Source of the DNA: Streptomyces sp. NBC_00708
GTDB lineage: Bacteria; Actinomycetota; Actinomycetes; Streptomycetales; Streptomycetaceae
Length of the DNA stretch: 64,000 nucleotides
Assembly (NCBI GenBank): GCA_036226585.1
Contig: CP108997.1
Location: 4,464,001 to 4,528,000 of the forward strand
Direction: 5' to 3'
Numbering within the stretch: position 1 is the first letter of the stretch; each line of letters starts with the position of its first letter. A program made the position numbers and the translations under genes. This document shows, one piece after another, positions 50,352-60,484 of the stretch. The notes beneath the pieces are model-generated. The model was given only the letters and a program-made list of their open reading frames with translations, ran no database searches and was not told the origin of the DNA.

Positions 50352-51935
50352 CTAGAGGGGGATGTTGCCGTGCTTCTTGGGCGGCAGGGACTCGCGCTTG
50401 GTGCGGAGCTGGCGCAGGCCCTTGACGATGTGCGCCCGGGTGTCGGACGGCATGATCACCGCGTCCACGTACCCGCGTTCGGCCGCCACGTACGGGTTGA
50501 GCAGCGCGTCCTCGTAGTCCGCCATCAGCTCGGCGCGGGTCGCGTCCTGATCCTCGGCGGCGGCGATCGTCCGGCGGTGCAGGATGTTGACCGCGCCCTG
50601 GGCGCCCATGACGGCGATCTGGGCGGTCGGCCAGGCGACGTTGATGTCGGCGCCCAGGTGCTTGGAGCCCATCACGTCGTACGCGCCGCCGAACGCCTTG
50701 CGCGTGATCACCGTGATCAGCGGGACGGTCGCCTCCGCGTACGCGTAGATCAGTTTGGCGCCGCGCCGGATGATGCCGCCGTACTCCTGGTCGACGCCCG
50801 GCAGGAAGCCCGGCACGTCCACGAACGTCAGCACCGGCACGTTGAACGCGTCGCAGGTGCGGACGAAACGCGCCGCCTTCTCACTGGCGTCGATGTCCAG
50901 ACAGCCGGCGAACTGCATCGGCTGGTTGGCGACGATGCCGACGGGGTAGCCCTCGACGCGGCCGAAACCGGTGATGATGTTCGGCGCGAACAGGGCCTGG
51001 GTCTCCAGGAATTCACCGTCGTCCAGCACGTGCTCGATCGCGGTGTGCATGTCGTACGGCTGGTTCGCCGAGTCCGGGATCAGTGTGTCCAGCTCGCGGT
51101 CCTCGTCGCTGACCGCCAGGTCCGCCTCCTCCGGGAAGGCCGGGGCCTCCGAGAGGTTGTTCGACGGGAGGTAGGACAGCAGCGACTTGACGTACTCGAT
51201 CGCGTCCTTCTCGTCGCCCGCCATGTGGTGCGCGACGCCGGACGTCGTGTTGTGCGTACGGGCGCCGCCCAGCTCCTCGAAGCCGACGTCCTCACCGGTG
51301 ACCGTCTTGATGACGTCGGGGCCGGTGATGAACATGTGCGAGGTCTGGTCGACCATCACCGTGAAGTCGGTGATCGCGGGGGAGTACACCGCGCCGCCCG
51401 CGCACGGGCCGACGATCAGCGAGATCTGCGGGATCACACCCGAGGCGTGCACATTGCGCCGGAAGATCTCCGCGAAGAGACCCAGCGCCGCCACGCCCTC
51501 CTGGATGCGGGCGCCGCCTCCGTCATTGATGCCGATGACCGGGCAGCCGGTCTTCAGCGCGAAGTCCATCACCTTGACGATCTTCTCACCGTAGACCTCG
51601 CCCAGCGAGCCGCCGAAGATGGTGAAGTCCTGCGAGTACACGCAGACGGGACGGCCGTCGACCGTGCCGTAGCCGGTGACGACACCGTCCCCGTACGGCC
51701 GGTTCTTCTCGATGCCGAAGTTCGTCGACCGGTGCCGGGCGAACTCGTCGAGCTCCACGAAGGAACCCTCGTCGAGCAGGAGACCGACGCGCTCGCGCGC
51801 CGTCAGCTTGCCCTTCGCGTGCTGCTTCTCCACCGCGCGCGCCGACCCCGCGTGGGTCGCCTCGTCGATACGGCGCTGCAGGTCCGCGAGCTTGCCCGCG
51901 GTCGTGTGGATGTCGATCTCTTCCGGCTCGGACAT
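50352..51935 (-). CDS. pccB: Propionyl/acetyl-CoA carboxylase beta subunit
   Basis: A 527-residue carboxyltransferase that moves CO2 from biotin to propionyl- or acetyl-CoA. The two oxyanion regions are visible ([13 protein letters not shown] and [23 protein letters not shown]). Asp in GCLDID lies where the substrate-selecting residue of PccB is found. ATG 51935 is used; the longer open frame overlaps the birA promoter. Divergent from birA. Confidence 0.95.
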   Translation of the reverse strand: MSEPEEIDIHTTAGKLADLQRRIDEATHAGSARAVEKQHAKGKLTARERVGLLLDEGSFVELDEFARHRSTNFGIEKNRPYGDGVVTGYGTVDGRPVCVYSQDFTIFGGSLGEVYGEKIVKVMDFALKTGCPVIGINDGGGARIQEGVAALGLFAEIFRRNVHASGVIPQISLIVGPCAGGAVYSPAITDFTVMVDQTSHMFITGPDVIKTVTGEDVGFEELGGARTHNTTSGVAHHMAGDEKDAIEYVKSLLSYLPSNNLSEAPAFPEEADLAVSDEDRELDTLIPDSANQPYDMHTAIEHVLDDGEFLETQALFAPNIITGFGRVEGYPVGIVANQPMQFAGCLDIDASEKAARFVRTCDAFNVPVLTFVDVPGFLPGVDQEYGGIIRRGAKLIYAYAEATVPLITVITRKAFGGAYDVMGSKHLGADINVAWPTAQIAVMGAQGAVNILHRRTIAAAEDQDATRAELMADYEDALLNPYVAAERGYVDAVIMPSDTRAHIVKGLRQLRTKRESLPPKKHGNIPL

Positions 51936-52068
51936 CGGGTGGCGGCTCCCTGCCTGGTCACGGGGACGACTTGGCTGCTGATCAGCGGGTGAACAGCTAC
52001 TGAGCCGTAGCGTATCGGCGCGGATACGGTTCGGCAGTGCGTCCTTTGACACACCTAGGGTGGGTTGC

Positions 52069-52932
52069 ATGACACCTTCGGATGCGCCACAGAGCCGTTG
52101 GTCGGACCTGGACCGGCCGCCCCTCAACGTCCCCGCGCTGCGCCGCGGACTGCTGCGGCCGGGCGCGCTGTGGACCGCCCTCGACGTGGTCGAGTCCACC
52201 GGTTCCACCAACACCGACCTCGCCGCGCGCGCGGGCTCCCTCAGTGAGGGCACCGTCCTCGTCGCGGAGGAGCAGACCGCGGGCCGCGGGCGGCTGGAAC
52301 GCACCTGGACGGCCCCGGCCCGCTCCGGCCTGTTCTTCTCCGTCTACCTGACTCCGGGGAACGTGCCCGCCGAGCGCTGGGGCTGGCTGCCGCTGCTCAC
52401 CGGCGTCGCCGCGGCCACCGGTCTGGCCCGCGCGGCGGGCGTCGACATGGCCCTGAAGTGGCCCAACGACCTGCTGGTCAGGGTCGAGGGCCAGGAGCGC
52501 AAGACCGGCGGCATCCTCGCCGAGCGGGCCGGCGACGGCGTCGTCATCGGCATCGGCCTCAACGTCTCGCTGCGCGCCGACGAACTCCCCGCCCCCACCG
52601 CCGCGTCCCTCGCCCTGGCCGGCGCGGTCTCCGTCGACCGGGAGACGCTGCTGCGGGGCGTCCTGCGCTCCCTGGAACACTGGTACGGGCTCTGGCGCGA
52701 CGCGGACGGCGACGCGGCGGCGAGCGGGCTCCAGGAGGCGTACGCGGCCGGCTGCGCGACCCTCGGCAAGGCGGTACGGGCCCAGCTGCCCGGCGACCGC
52801 GTGCTCACCGGGGAGGCCGTGGCGATCGACGGGGACGGCCGGCTGGTCCTGTCCACCGGCGACGGACTGCGCGAACCGGTCTCGGCGGGCGACATCGTGC
52901 ACCTGCGCGGCGCGGAGGGCGGCCTGACCTGA
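52069..52932 (+). CDS. birA: Biotin-protein ligase
   Basis: A 287-residue ligase that attaches biotin to the carrier domain of the carboxylase. The ATP/biotin loop GRGRLERTW, substrate stretch LKWPNDLLV and KTGGILAE are complete. No N-terminal DNA-binding domain, so it is not a repressor. Its place beside the carboxylase genes is functionally sensible. ATG 52069 follows AGGGTGGG. Confidence 0.93.
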   Translation: MTPSDAPQSRWSDLDRPPLNVPALRRGLLRPGALWTALDVVESTGSTNTDLAARAGSLSEGTVLVAEEQTAGRGRLERTWTAPARSGLFFSVYLTPGNVPAERWGWLPLLTGVAAATGLARAAGVDMALKWPNDLLVRVEGQERKTGGILAERAGDGVVIGIGLNVSLRADELPAPTAASLALAGAVSVDRETLLRGVLRSLEHWYGLWRDADGDAAASGLQEAYAAGCATLGKAVRAQLPGDRVLTGEAVAIDGDGRLVLSTGDGLREPVSAGDIVHLRGAEGGLT

Positions 52933-52966
52933 ACCGCCGGGGCCCCGTCCGCGTGCCCTGAGGACG

Positions 52967-52985
52967 TGAGGTAGGGCACACCTGC
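52967..52985. promoter_or_regulatory. Possible iron box upstream of adenylate cyclase gene
   Basis: AGGTAGGGCACACCT matches 12 of 15 bases of the IdeR/DmdR1 iron-box core AGGTTAGGCTCACCT. It lies about 75 bases before the cya start. One site by eye, so tentative. Confidence 0.3.
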
Positions 52986-53057
52986 CGTATCGTTGAGGTG
53001 ATCCACCGACGGACAGATCGGCAGGGCAGTGCGCAGGGAACGGGCAGGAGGCGGCTG

Positions 53058-54239
53058 GTGACCGTCGACGACACGACCTCCGGCGATGGTGCGCAGCATT
53101 CGTCGGAACCCTCGGTGCACGCCACACCGCACCACGAAGTCGACCATACGGCCGAGCCGACCGACGATCCCCTCGCGATCCGGCTGGAACAGCTGATCCT
53201 GGGCGCCGACCGGCGGTACACCCCCTTCCAGGCGGCCCGCACCGCCGGTGTCTCGATGGACCTGGCCTCCCGCTTCTGGCGGGCCATGGGCTTCGCGGAC
53301 ATCGGCCAGGCCAAGGCGCTCACCGAGGCCGATGTGCTGGCCCTGCGACGGCTCTCCGGTCTGGTCGAGGCCGGGCTGCTCAGCGAGCCGATGGCGATCC
53401 AGGTGGCCCGGTCGACCGGGCAGACCACCGCCCGGCTGGCCGAGTGGCAGATCGATTCCTTCCTGGAGGGCCTGACCGAGCCCCCCGAGCCGGGCATGAC
53501 CCGCACCGAGGTCACGTATCCCCTGGTCGAACTGCTCCTGCCCGAGCTGGAGGAGTTCCTGGTGTACGTGTGGCGGCGCCAGCTCGCCGCCGCCACGGGC
53601 CGGGTCGTGCAGGCGGCCGACGACGAGGAGATGGTCGACCGGCGCCTCGCCGTCGGCTTCGCGGACCTCGTTGGCTTCACCCGGCTGACCCGGCGCCTGG
53701 AGGAGGAGGAGCTCGGCGAGCTGGTCGAGTCCTTCGAGACCACCTGCGCCGACCTGGTCGCCGCGCACGGCGGACGGCTGATCAAGACCCTCGGCGACGA
53801 GGTCCTGTTCGCCGCCGACGACGCGGGCACCGCCGCGGAGATCGCGCTGCGCCTCGTCGAGGCGATGACCGTGGACGAGACCATGCCCGCGCTGCGGGTC
53901 GGCATCGCCTTCGGCACGGTCACCACCCGGATGGGCGATGTCTTCGGCACGACGGTGAACCTCGCCAGCCGGCTGACCTCGATAGCGCCGAAGGACGCGG
54001 TGCTGGTCGACGGCGCGTTCGCCGAGGAGCTGACGCGTACGGGCGAGGCGCCGGTCTCGGAGGCGCGGGCGGCCGAGGAGGCCGCGGCGGCGGCCGAGCG
54101 GGCCGAGAAGGAGGGCCCGGACGCCGAGGTCGTCCCCGTGCCCAAGTACCGCTACGGGCTCCAGCCGATGTGGCAGCGCCCGGTCCGCGGCCTCGGCGTG
54201 GTCGAGCCCTGGCTGCTGGCCCGCCGCGGCACGTCCTGA
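53058..54239 (+). CDS. cya: Class III adenylate cyclase
   Basis: A 393-residue cyclase making cAMP, which in Streptomyces affects germination and development. The cyclase domain spans about residues 195-330: metal Asp in VGFADLVGFTRLT and the second Asp in KTLGDEVLFA; dimerisation around FGTTVNLASRLTS. The N-terminal half is a helical, non-membrane domain (RYTPFQAARTAGVS). Acidic/Ala-rich linker at about 335-365. GTG 53058 follows AGGAGG. Confidence 0.92.
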   Translation: MTVDDTTSGDGAQHSSEPSVHATPHHEVDHTAEPTDDPLAIRLEQLILGADRRYTPFQAARTAGVSMDLASRFWRAMGFADIGQAKALTEADVLALRRLSGLVEAGLLSEPMAIQVARSTGQTTARLAEWQIDSFLEGLTEPPEPGMTRTEVTYPLVELLLPELEEFLVYVWRRQLAAATGRVVQAADDEEMVDRRLAVGFADLVGFTRLTRRLEEEELGELVESFETTCADLVAAHGGRLIKTLGDEVLFAADDAGTAAEIALRLVEAMTVDETMPALRVGIAFGTVTTRMGDVFGTTVNLASRLTSIAPKDAVLVDGAFAEELTRTGEAPVSEARAAEEAAAAAERAEKEGPDAEVVPVPKYRYGLQPMWQRPVRGLGVVEPWLLARRGTS

Positions 54240-54283
54240 CCTGTTCCGTACACCCTTTCGGGGCGGAGCCCTAGGATCCCTTC

Positions 54284-54300
54284 GGTAACGCTCGTTAACC
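54284..54300. promoter_or_regulatory. Palindrome before the enoyl-CoA hydratase gene
   Basis: GGTAACG-CT-CGTTAACC is a near-perfect inverted repeat 14 bases before the start codon, just after a possible -10 box TAGGAT (54272-54277). It resembles operators of TetR-type fatty-acid regulators in layout. Confidence 0.45.
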
Positions 54301-54314
54301 GACAGGGGTGCAGC

Positions 54315-55127
54315 ATGACCGTCACGTCCGAGCAGCGGTTCGGGGAGTTCGTCGTCGTCCGGGCCCACGAGGGCCTGGAGCACGTCGCCGAGCTGGTTCT
54401 CGACCGGCCGAAGGCCATGAACGCCGTGTCCACGGACATGGCCCGCTCCATCGGCGCCGCCTGCGACGCGCTCGCCGCCGACCGGGACGTACGGGTCACC
54501 GTCCTCACCTCCAGCCACGAGCGGGCCTTCTGCGTGGGCGCGGACCTCAAGGAGCGCAACTCCTTCACCGACGCCGAGCTGGTGCGCCAGCGGCCCACCG
54601 CGCGTGCCGCCTACACCGGAGTCCTGGAGCTGCCCATGCCGACGATTGCCGCGGTGCACGGCTTCGCGCTGGGCGGCGGCTTCGAGCTGGCCCTGTCCTG
54701 CGACCTGATCGTCGCCGACCCGACCGCCGTGGTGGGCCTGCCCGAGGTCTCCGTCGGCGTCATCCCGGGCGGCGGCGGCACCCAGCTGCTGCCCCGCCGG
54801 GTCGGGGCCGCGCGCGCCGCCGAACTGATCTTCAGCGCCCGCCGGGTGCCGGGCCCCGAGGCGCGGGAGCTGGGCCTGGTCGACGAGCTGGTGGCGGAGG
54901 GCGAGGACCGGGCCGAGGCGCTGGCCCTGGCCGGCCGCATCGCCGCGAACTCGCCGGTGGGGCTGCGGGCGGCCAAGCGGGCGCTGCGGCTCGGGCACGG
55001 GCTCGACCTGCGGGCGGGCCTGGAGGTGGAGGACTCCGCGTGGCGGTCGGTGGCCTTCTCCGGGGACCGGGCGGAGGGGGTGGCCGCGTTCAACGAGAAG
55101 CGGAAGCCGAACTGGCCCGGGGAGTGA
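54315..55127 (+). CDS. Enoyl-CoA hydratase/isomerase
   Basis: A 270-residue crotonase-fold enzyme. Oxyanion-hole segments AFCVGADLKERN and HGFALGGGFELALS are present. One catalytic glutamate is seen (LPEVSVGVIPGGGGTQ), which fits a hydratase of fatty-acid or branched-chain breakdown. It is alone between cya and the GGDEF gene. Confidence 0.9.
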   Translation: MTVTSEQRFGEFVVVRAHEGLEHVAELVLDRPKAMNAVSTDMARSIGAACDALAADRDVRVTVLTSSHERAFCVGADLKERNSFTDAELVRQRPTARAAYTGVLELPMPTIAAVHGFALGGGFELALSCDLIVADPTAVVGLPEVSVGVIPGGGGTQLLPRRVGAARAAELIFSARRVPGPEARELGLVDELVAEGEDRAEALALAGRIAANSPVGLRAAKRALRLGHGLDLRAGLEVEDSAWRSVAFSGDRAEGVAAFNEKRKPNWPGE

Positions 55128-55212
55128 CCCGGGGTAGTCGTGTGCGGCCGAATGGTCACGCTGCGGAGTTTCCCGATGACTCGCGTGTCGTCCATCGACC
55201 TAAAATGGGGCA

Positions 55213-56400
55213 ATGGGTGACGACGCGCGGCTGCGGGCCGTGGTTTCGCTGGCGCAGACGATGGCCGCGGCGCACACCCCCCGGGAGTGCTGGCGAGCTG
55301 CCGCCCGGGGGGCCTGCGAGGCGCTGGGCGGCAGCTTCGGCGCGCTGTCGGTCTGGGAGCGCGGTCCGGGCCGGCTGAGGGTCCTGGTCAACGCGGGCGA
55401 GCGGGCCGAGGGCGAGGAGGAGTTCCCCGAGGAGGAGGTCTACCCCGTCCACCGGTTCCCGGAGATCACCGAGTTCCTGCACGAGCGGTGGGCCGGGGGC
55501 GGTGAGCCGGACGCCTGGGTGGAGACCGCCGAGGGGCCGGTGGACGGCGGGCCCGGCGGGGAACCGGACGCGGGGGCGGGCGGTGCGCACGGGTACGGGC
55601 CGGGCTACTGCCACCAGCGCGTGGCGGCCCTGCGGCGGCGCGGGCGGGGCTGCTGTGTCGTCGCGCCGATCGTGCTGCACGGGCGGGCCTGGGGCGAGCT
55701 GTATGTGGCGCGGCCGACGGGGGTGCCGGTGTTCGGGCGCGCGGACGCCGACTTCGCGACCGTGCTGGCCGCCGTGGTGGCCGCGGGGCTGGCCCAGACC
55801 GAGCGCCTGGAGGAGGTCCGCAAGCTGGCCTTCACCGATCCGCTGACCGGCCTCGCCAACCGGCGGGCCGTCGACATGCGGCTGGACGAGGCGGTGGAGC
55901 GGCACCGGGCGGACGGTGCGGTGGTCAGCCTGGTCGTCTGCGACCTGAACGGGCTGAAGTGGGTCAACGACACCCATGGCCACGCGGTGGGCGACCGGCT
56001 GCTGGAACGTTTCGGCTCGGTGCTCTCGCGGTGCGCGGCCATACTGCCCGGCGCGCTGGCGGCCCGGCTCGGCGGTGACGAGTTCTGCCTGCTGGCGGTG
56101 GGCCCCGGGGCGGACGAGGTGGTCGCCGTGGCCACCGAACTGTGCGAGCGGGCGGCCGGGCTCGAACTCGGCAACGGGGTCGCCTGCGGGATCGCGTCCA
56201 GCGGCGACCCCATCGGGCCCGAGGTCTCGGCCCGGCGGCTGTTCCGGCTGGCGGACGCGGCCCAGTACCGGGCCAAGGCCGCCCGCTCCGGGCGCCCGGT
56301 GGTGGCGGGTCGCGACGGCGAGGTCATCCGGCTGGCCGACTCCCCGCCCAAGTCCCCGCACGACCGCCGGCGGCTGCGCGGCAACCGCCCCGAACTGTGA
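55213..56400 (+). CDS. GAF-GGDEF diguanylate cyclase
   Basis: A 395-residue soluble protein. A GAF-like sensor fills residues 5-200; a Gly/Glu-rich insert interrupts it at about 100-130. The catalytic GGDEF domain follows (FTDPLTGLANRRAVD, active site RLGGDEFCLL intact). It should make cyclic di-GMP, which in Streptomyces binds BldD and delays development. No RxxD inhibitory site was noted. Confidence 0.88.
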   Translation: MGDDARLRAVVSLAQTMAAAHTPRECWRAAARGACEALGGSFGALSVWERGPGRLRVLVNAGERAEGEEEFPEEEVYPVHRFPEITEFLHERWAGGGEPDAWVETAEGPVDGGPGGEPDAGAGGAHGYGPGYCHQRVAALRRRGRGCCVVAPIVLHGRAWGELYVARPTGVPVFGRADADFATVLAAVVAAGLAQTERLEEVRKLAFTDPLTGLANRRAVDMRLDEAVERHRADGAVVSLVVCDLNGLKWVNDTHGHAVGDRLLERFGSVLSRCAAILPGALAARLGGDEFCLLAVGPGADEVVAVATELCERAAGLELGNGVACGIASSGDPIGPEVSARRLFRLADAAQYRAKAARSGRPVVAGRDGEVIRLADSPPKSPHDRRRLRGNRPEL

Positions 56401-56445
56401 CCGTGCGTCCGGGCCCTGCGTAAGGGGTCAACCCGCATTCCACTG

Positions 56446-56474
56446 GTGACATGAAGGGTTTCAATCCGTACGCT
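56446..56474 (+). promoter_or_regulatory. hutH: Predicted hutH promoter, leaderless mRNA
   Basis: GTGACA (56446-56451), 17 bases, TACGCT (56469-56474). The hutH ATG begins 8 bases after the -10 box, so transcription and translation probably start at the same base. No Shine-Dalgarno sequence is present. Confidence 0.6.
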
Positions 56475-56481
56475 GCTGAAT

Positions 56482-58032
56482 ATGGATATGCATACAGTCG
56501 TGGTGGGGACGTCCGGTACCACTGCTCAGGACGTCATCGCCGTGGCCCGCGGCAACGCCCGTGTCGAGCTCTCCGCCGCCGCGGTGGCCGCGCTGGCCGC
56601 CGCGCGCGAGATCGTGGACGCGCTCGCCGCCAAGCCCGAGCCGGTCTACGGCGTCTCGACCGGCTTCGGCGCCCTGGCCAGCCGCCACATCAGCCCGGAG
56701 CTGCGCGCACAGCTCCAGCGCAACATCGTCCGCTCGCACGCCGCCGGCATGGGCCCGCGCGTCGAGCGCGAGGTCGTCCGGGCGCTGATGTTCCTCCGGC
56801 TGAAGACGGTCGCCTCCGGCCACACCGGCGTACGCCCCGAGGTCGCGCAGACCATGGCGGACGTGCTGAACGCCGGGATCACCCCCGTCGTCCACGAGTA
56901 CGGCTCGCTCGGCTGCTCCGGCGACCTGGCGCCCCTGTCGCACTGCGCGCTGGCCCTGATGGGCGAGGGCGACGCGGAGGGCCCCGACGGCACCGTCCGC
57001 CCCGCGGGCGAACTGCTCGCCGCGCACGGCATCACCCCGGTCGAGCTGCGCGAGAAGGAGGGCCTGGCCCTCCTCAACGGCACCGACGGCATGCTCGGCA
57101 TGCTGATCATGGCCCTTGCCGATCTGCGGACGCTCTACACCTCGGCCGACATCACGGCCGCTCTCTCCCTGGAGGCCCTGCTCGGCACGGACAAGGTCCT
57201 CGCGCCCGAGCTGCACGCCATCCGCCCGCACCCCGGCCAGGGGGCCAGCGCGGACAACATGCTGCGGGTGCTCGCGGGATCGGGTCTCACCGGTCACCAC
57301 CAGGACGACGCGCCGCGCGTCCAGGACGCCTACTCGGTGCGGTGCGCGCCGCAGGTCAACGGGGCCGGGCGGGACACCCTGGCGTACGCCGCGACCGTCG
57401 CGGACCGTGAGCTGGCCTCCGCCGTGGACAATCCGGTGGTCCTCCCCGATGGCCGGGTGGAGTCGAACGGCAACTTCCACGGGGCGCCCGTCGCCTATGT
57501 GCTGGACTTCCTGGCCATCGCCGCCGCGGACCTCGGCTCGATCACCGAGCGCCGCACGGACCGGCTGCTGGACAAGAACCGCTCGCACGGGCTGCCGCCG
57601 TTCCTCGCGGACGACGCGGGCGTCGACTCGGGCCTGATGATCGCCCAGTACACCCAGGCCGCCCTGGTCAGCGAGATGAAGCGGCTCGCCGTCCCGGCCT
57701 CCGCCGACTCCATCCCGTCCTCCGCGATGCAGGAGGACCACGTCTCCATGGGCTGGTCGGCCGCGCGCAAGCTGCGTACCGCCGTCGGCAACCTCGCCCG
57801 GATCGTCGCCGTCGAGCTGTACGCGGCGACCCGTGCCGTCGAGCTGCGCGCCCAGCAGGGGCTGACCCCGGCCCCCGCCACGCGCGCCGTCATCGAGGCG
57901 CTGCGGGCGGCGGGCGTCGAGGGCCCGGGGCCGGACCGCTTCCTCTCGCCGGACCTGGCCGCCGCCGACGCCTTCGTGCGGGCGGGCGGACTGGTCTCGG
58001 CGGCGGAGCCGGTCACCGGGCCGCTGGCCTGA
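56482..58032 (+). CDS. hutH: Histidine ammonia-lyase
   Basis: A 516-residue enzyme converting histidine to urocanate. The MIO cofactor forms from three residues; here Cys145-Ser146-Gly147 in GSLGCSGDLAPLSH, where most lyases have Ala-Ser-Gly. Catalytic Tyr56 is in VYGVSTGFG. Length is standard. Apparently leaderless. The remaining hut genes are not in the window, as usual in Streptomyces. Confidence 0.95.
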   Translation: MDMHTVVVGTSGTTAQDVIAVARGNARVELSAAAVAALAAAREIVDALAAKPEPVYGVSTGFGALASRHISPELRAQLQRNIVRSHAAGMGPRVEREVVRALMFLRLKTVASGHTGVRPEVAQTMADVLNAGITPVVHEYGSLGCSGDLAPLSHCALALMGEGDAEGPDGTVRPAGELLAAHGITPVELREKEGLALLNGTDGMLGMLIMALADLRTLYTSADITAALSLEALLGTDKVLAPELHAIRPHPGQGASADNMLRVLAGSGLTGHHQDDAPRVQDAYSVRCAPQVNGAGRDTLAYAATVADRELASAVDNPVVLPDGRVESNGNFHGAPVAYVLDFLAIAAADLGSITERRTDRLLDKNRSHGLPPFLADDAGVDSGLMIAQYTQAALVSEMKRLAVPASADSIPSSAMQEDHVSMGWSAARKLRTAVGNLARIVAVELYAATRAVELRAQQGLTPAPATRAVIEALRAAGVEGPGPDRFLSPDLAAADAFVRAGGLVSAAEPVTGPLA

Positions 58033-58064
58033 CGGGGCGCCGCCCCAGGATTCGTACGGCCCGA

Positions 58065-58110
58065 TACGGGGAAGCGGCCACCGGGACCTTCCGGTGGCCG
58101 CTTCCCCGTA
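58065..58110. terminator. Bidirectional terminator between hutH and the next gene
   Basis: TACGGGGAAGCGGCCACCGG (58065-58084) pairs perfectly with its complement ending CGCTTCCCCGTA, with a 6-base loop. It separates two convergent genes. Confidence 0.9.
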
Positions 58111-58118
58111 TCCACGCG

Positions 58119-58409
58119 TCAGACGGCGGCCCGCGGGCCCGTACGGCGGGGCGAGTACGTCACGAAGCCCGCCCCGATGCCCAGGAAGGCCGCGCCGCCG
58201 AGCACGTACGGGGTGGAGTCGCCGCCCGGTCCGCCGGTGTGCGATGCGGCCCGGTCCGCGCCGTCTCCGGCCGTCGTGGCGCCGCTGCCGGCCGTACCGG
58301 GCGCGGTGCCCGTATCGCCCGTGGCGTTGGCCGAAGGGACGAACCACAGGGCGCACAGCAGCGTCCCCGCGGCGATGGCGGTCAGGAGCGGGCGACGGGT
58401 GATGGCCAC
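58119..58409 (-). CDS. Small exported membrane-anchored protein
   Basis: A 96-residue protein: N-terminal signal (RRPLLTAIAAGTLLCALWF, cleavage near SANA), a Gly/Thr/Ala-rich extracellular stretch, one C-terminal span (YVLGGAAFLGIGAGFVTY) and a basic tail. It looks like a surface-displayed or sortase-like anchored protein but lacks an LPxTG motif. Function unknown. Confidence 0.7.
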   Translation of the reverse strand: MAITRRPLLTAIAAGTLLCALWFVPSANATGDTGTAPGTAGSGATTAGDGADRAASHTGGPGGDSTPYVLGGAAFLGIGAGFVTYSPRRTGPRAAV

Positions 58410-58514
58410 GGAAACGGTCCCCTTTGCGACGGCCGGGACTCCGGCTCGTGCCGATGCTAATGAACGCAGCGGGTCGCGGGGAAGGCATGACGGCCGGGAC
58501 TTACGCTCCGCCCC

Positions 58515-58973
58515 ATGAGCACTTCCGAGACAGCTGGATCATCGCGTTTCGTCCGCCTGAAGGTGGACATGGTGGTGGAGATCACCGACCCCGACGCCCT
58601 CAGCGGCACCGCCCTGGAAAGCCTCGCGGCCGAGTACGGCGAACCCGGCGGCGAAGGAGCCGAGGAACGCGTGCATGCCGAGGAGGCGGTACGGGAAGAC
58701 GGAGCGGAGGCCCTCGCCTCGCTGATCGACCCGTTCGACCTGGTGGGCGAGGTGCCCGGGGTCGAGCTGGCCCAGGCCTCCTGGAGCAGCGAGAGCATCG
58801 ACTACGACCCCGACGAGCCGGGCGACTGGGACCTCGACGAGGACGGGGACGAGGACGCCGTAGAGGGGTACGAGGAGGGGTCCGGACAGGACGTGACCGG
58901 CGGGGGCGCTTCGGGCGTCCCGCACAATGGGAGGGAGGCCGACGGCGACGACGGCACGGAGCGGCGGGTCTGA
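58515..58973 (+). CDS. Acidic hypothetical protein
   Basis: A 152-residue soluble protein. The first 100 residues look folded (FVRLKVDMVVEITDPDAL, SLIDPFDLVGEVPGVEL); the rest is a very acidic Asp/Glu/Gly tail. Conserved in this position in Streptomyces as I recall. No recognised function. Confidence 0.7.
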   Translation: MSTSETAGSSRFVRLKVDMVVEITDPDALSGTALESLAAEYGEPGGEGAEERVHAEEAVREDGAEALASLIDPFDLVGEVPGVELAQASWSSESIDYDPDEPGDWDLDEDGDEDAVEGYEEGSGQDVTGGGASGVPHNGREADGDDGTERRV

Positions 58974-59204
58974 CCTGTGGGAACACGGCCCCGGCCCGCT
59001 CGTGGCGGACCGGGGCCGGCCTGTGCCGCGGACGCGGGAACCACCGCCCCCGGCACGGCGTCGATGAGTGGTGTTCCCCACACATTCGACGGACGTGGAA
59101 CGGGAATCCCGTACAAGGGGTTCTTGGAACATTGACGGGGTTTCGCCATTGGGCGGCCTTGCTCGGGGTTTTTGGGGATTTCGGCAACGATGGAGAAGCG
59201 TGTG

Positions 59205-60455
59205 ATGACGGACAGCAAGCGGCGCAAGGGTCTGATGGCCGCGTCCGCACTGCTCGGCGGCGTACTGGTGCTTTCCGCCTGTGACGACGGCGGCGACAAG
59301 GGCGGTCCCAGCCCCGAGAGCTCCAAGTCCCAGGCGGCCGACGTCGACAAGGCGGCGGCCCAGGAGTCGTCCGAGGCACAGATAGCGATCTCGCCCAAGA
59401 ACGGCGCGACCAACGCGAGCATCAACAACGCCGCCAAGGTCACCGTCACCAAGGGCAAGCTGACCGCCGTCACCATGACCACCGCGGCCGGGGAGAGCGT
59501 CAAGGGCACCCTCTCCGCCGACGGCACGAGCTGGCAGCCGGACGCCCAGCTGGAGCGCTCGACCACGTACAAGATCAACGCGACGGCGAAGGACTCCAAG
59601 GGCCGCGAGGCCCACGAGAACTCCTCCTTCACCACCGTCTCGCCGGACAAGAGCTTCATCGGGAACTTCACCCCCGAGGACGGCTCCACCGTCGGCGTCG
59701 GCATGCCCGTCTCGATCAACTTCAACAAGCCGATCACCGACACCAAGGCCGTCCAGGCCGGCATCAAGGTGACGTCCAGCAGCGGCCAGCAGGTCGTCGG
59801 CCACTGGTTCAACTCGCAGCGCCTCGACCTGCGCCCCGAGGACTACTGGCAGGCCGGCTCCACGGTCACCCTGAAGCTCGCCCTGGACGGCGTCGAGGGC
59901 TCCGACGGCGTCTACGGCGTGCAGCAGAAGACGGTCACCTTCAAGATCGGCCGCAACCAGGTCTCCACGGTGGACGCCAAGACGCACATGATGACCGTCA
60001 CCCGGGACGGCAAGACGATCAAGACCATCCCGATCTCCGCCGGTTCGCCCGACAACCCGACGTACAACGGCCAGATGGTGATCTCCGAGAAGTACAAGGA
60101 GACCCGGATGGACGGTTCGACGGTCGGCTTCACGGACGACGACGGCAAGGGCGAGTACGACATCAAGGACGTGCCGCACGCCATGCGGCTGTCCACGTCG
60201 GGCACCTTCATCCACGGCAACTACTGGGGCAAGGGCATCTTCGGCAGCGTCAACACCAGCCACGGCTGCGTCGGGCTCGCCGACGTCAAGGGTGCGGGCG
60301 ACGCCAACCAGCCCGCCGCCTGGTTCTACAACAACTCCATGATCGGTGACGTCGTCACCGTGAAGAACTCCCCGGACAAGACCATCCAGCCCTCCAACGG
60401 CCTCAACGGCTGGAACATGAGCTGGGCCCAGTGGACGGCGGGCTCCACCGCCTGA
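59205..60455 (+). CDS. Lipoprotein L,D-transpeptidase with Ig-like domains
   Basis: A 416-residue lipoprotein. Lipobox LVLSAC puts the anchored Cys at about residue 26. Two Ig-like domains (residues 55-265) precede the YkuD catalytic domain, with the active-site block FIHGNYWGKGIFG and TSHGCVGLAD. This matches mycobacterial LdtMt2-like architecture making 3-3 cross-links. ATG 59205 has GGAGAAG before it; ATG 59190 is the alternative. Confidence 0.92.
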   Translation: MTDSKRRKGLMAASALLGGVLVLSACDDGGDKGGPSPESSKSQAADVDKAAAQESSEAQIAISPKNGATNASINNAAKVTVTKGKLTAVTMTTAAGESVKGTLSADGTSWQPDAQLERSTTYKINATAKDSKGREAHENSSFTTVSPDKSFIGNFTPEDGSTVGVGMPVSINFNKPITDTKAVQAGIKVTSSSGQQVVGHWFNSQRLDLRPEDYWQAGSTVTLKLALDGVEGSDGVYGVQQKTVTFKIGRNQVSTVDAKTHMMTVTRDGKTIKTIPISAGSPDNPTYNGQMVISEKYKETRMDGSTVGFTDDDGKGEYDIKDVPHAMRLSTSGTFIHGNYWGKGIFGSVNTSHGCVGLADVKGAGDANQPAAWFYNNSMIGDVVTVKNSPDKTIQPSNGLNGWNMSWAQWTAGSTA

Positions 60456-60484
60456 CCGGTTTCCCCGGCCGGACTCCCCACCCC

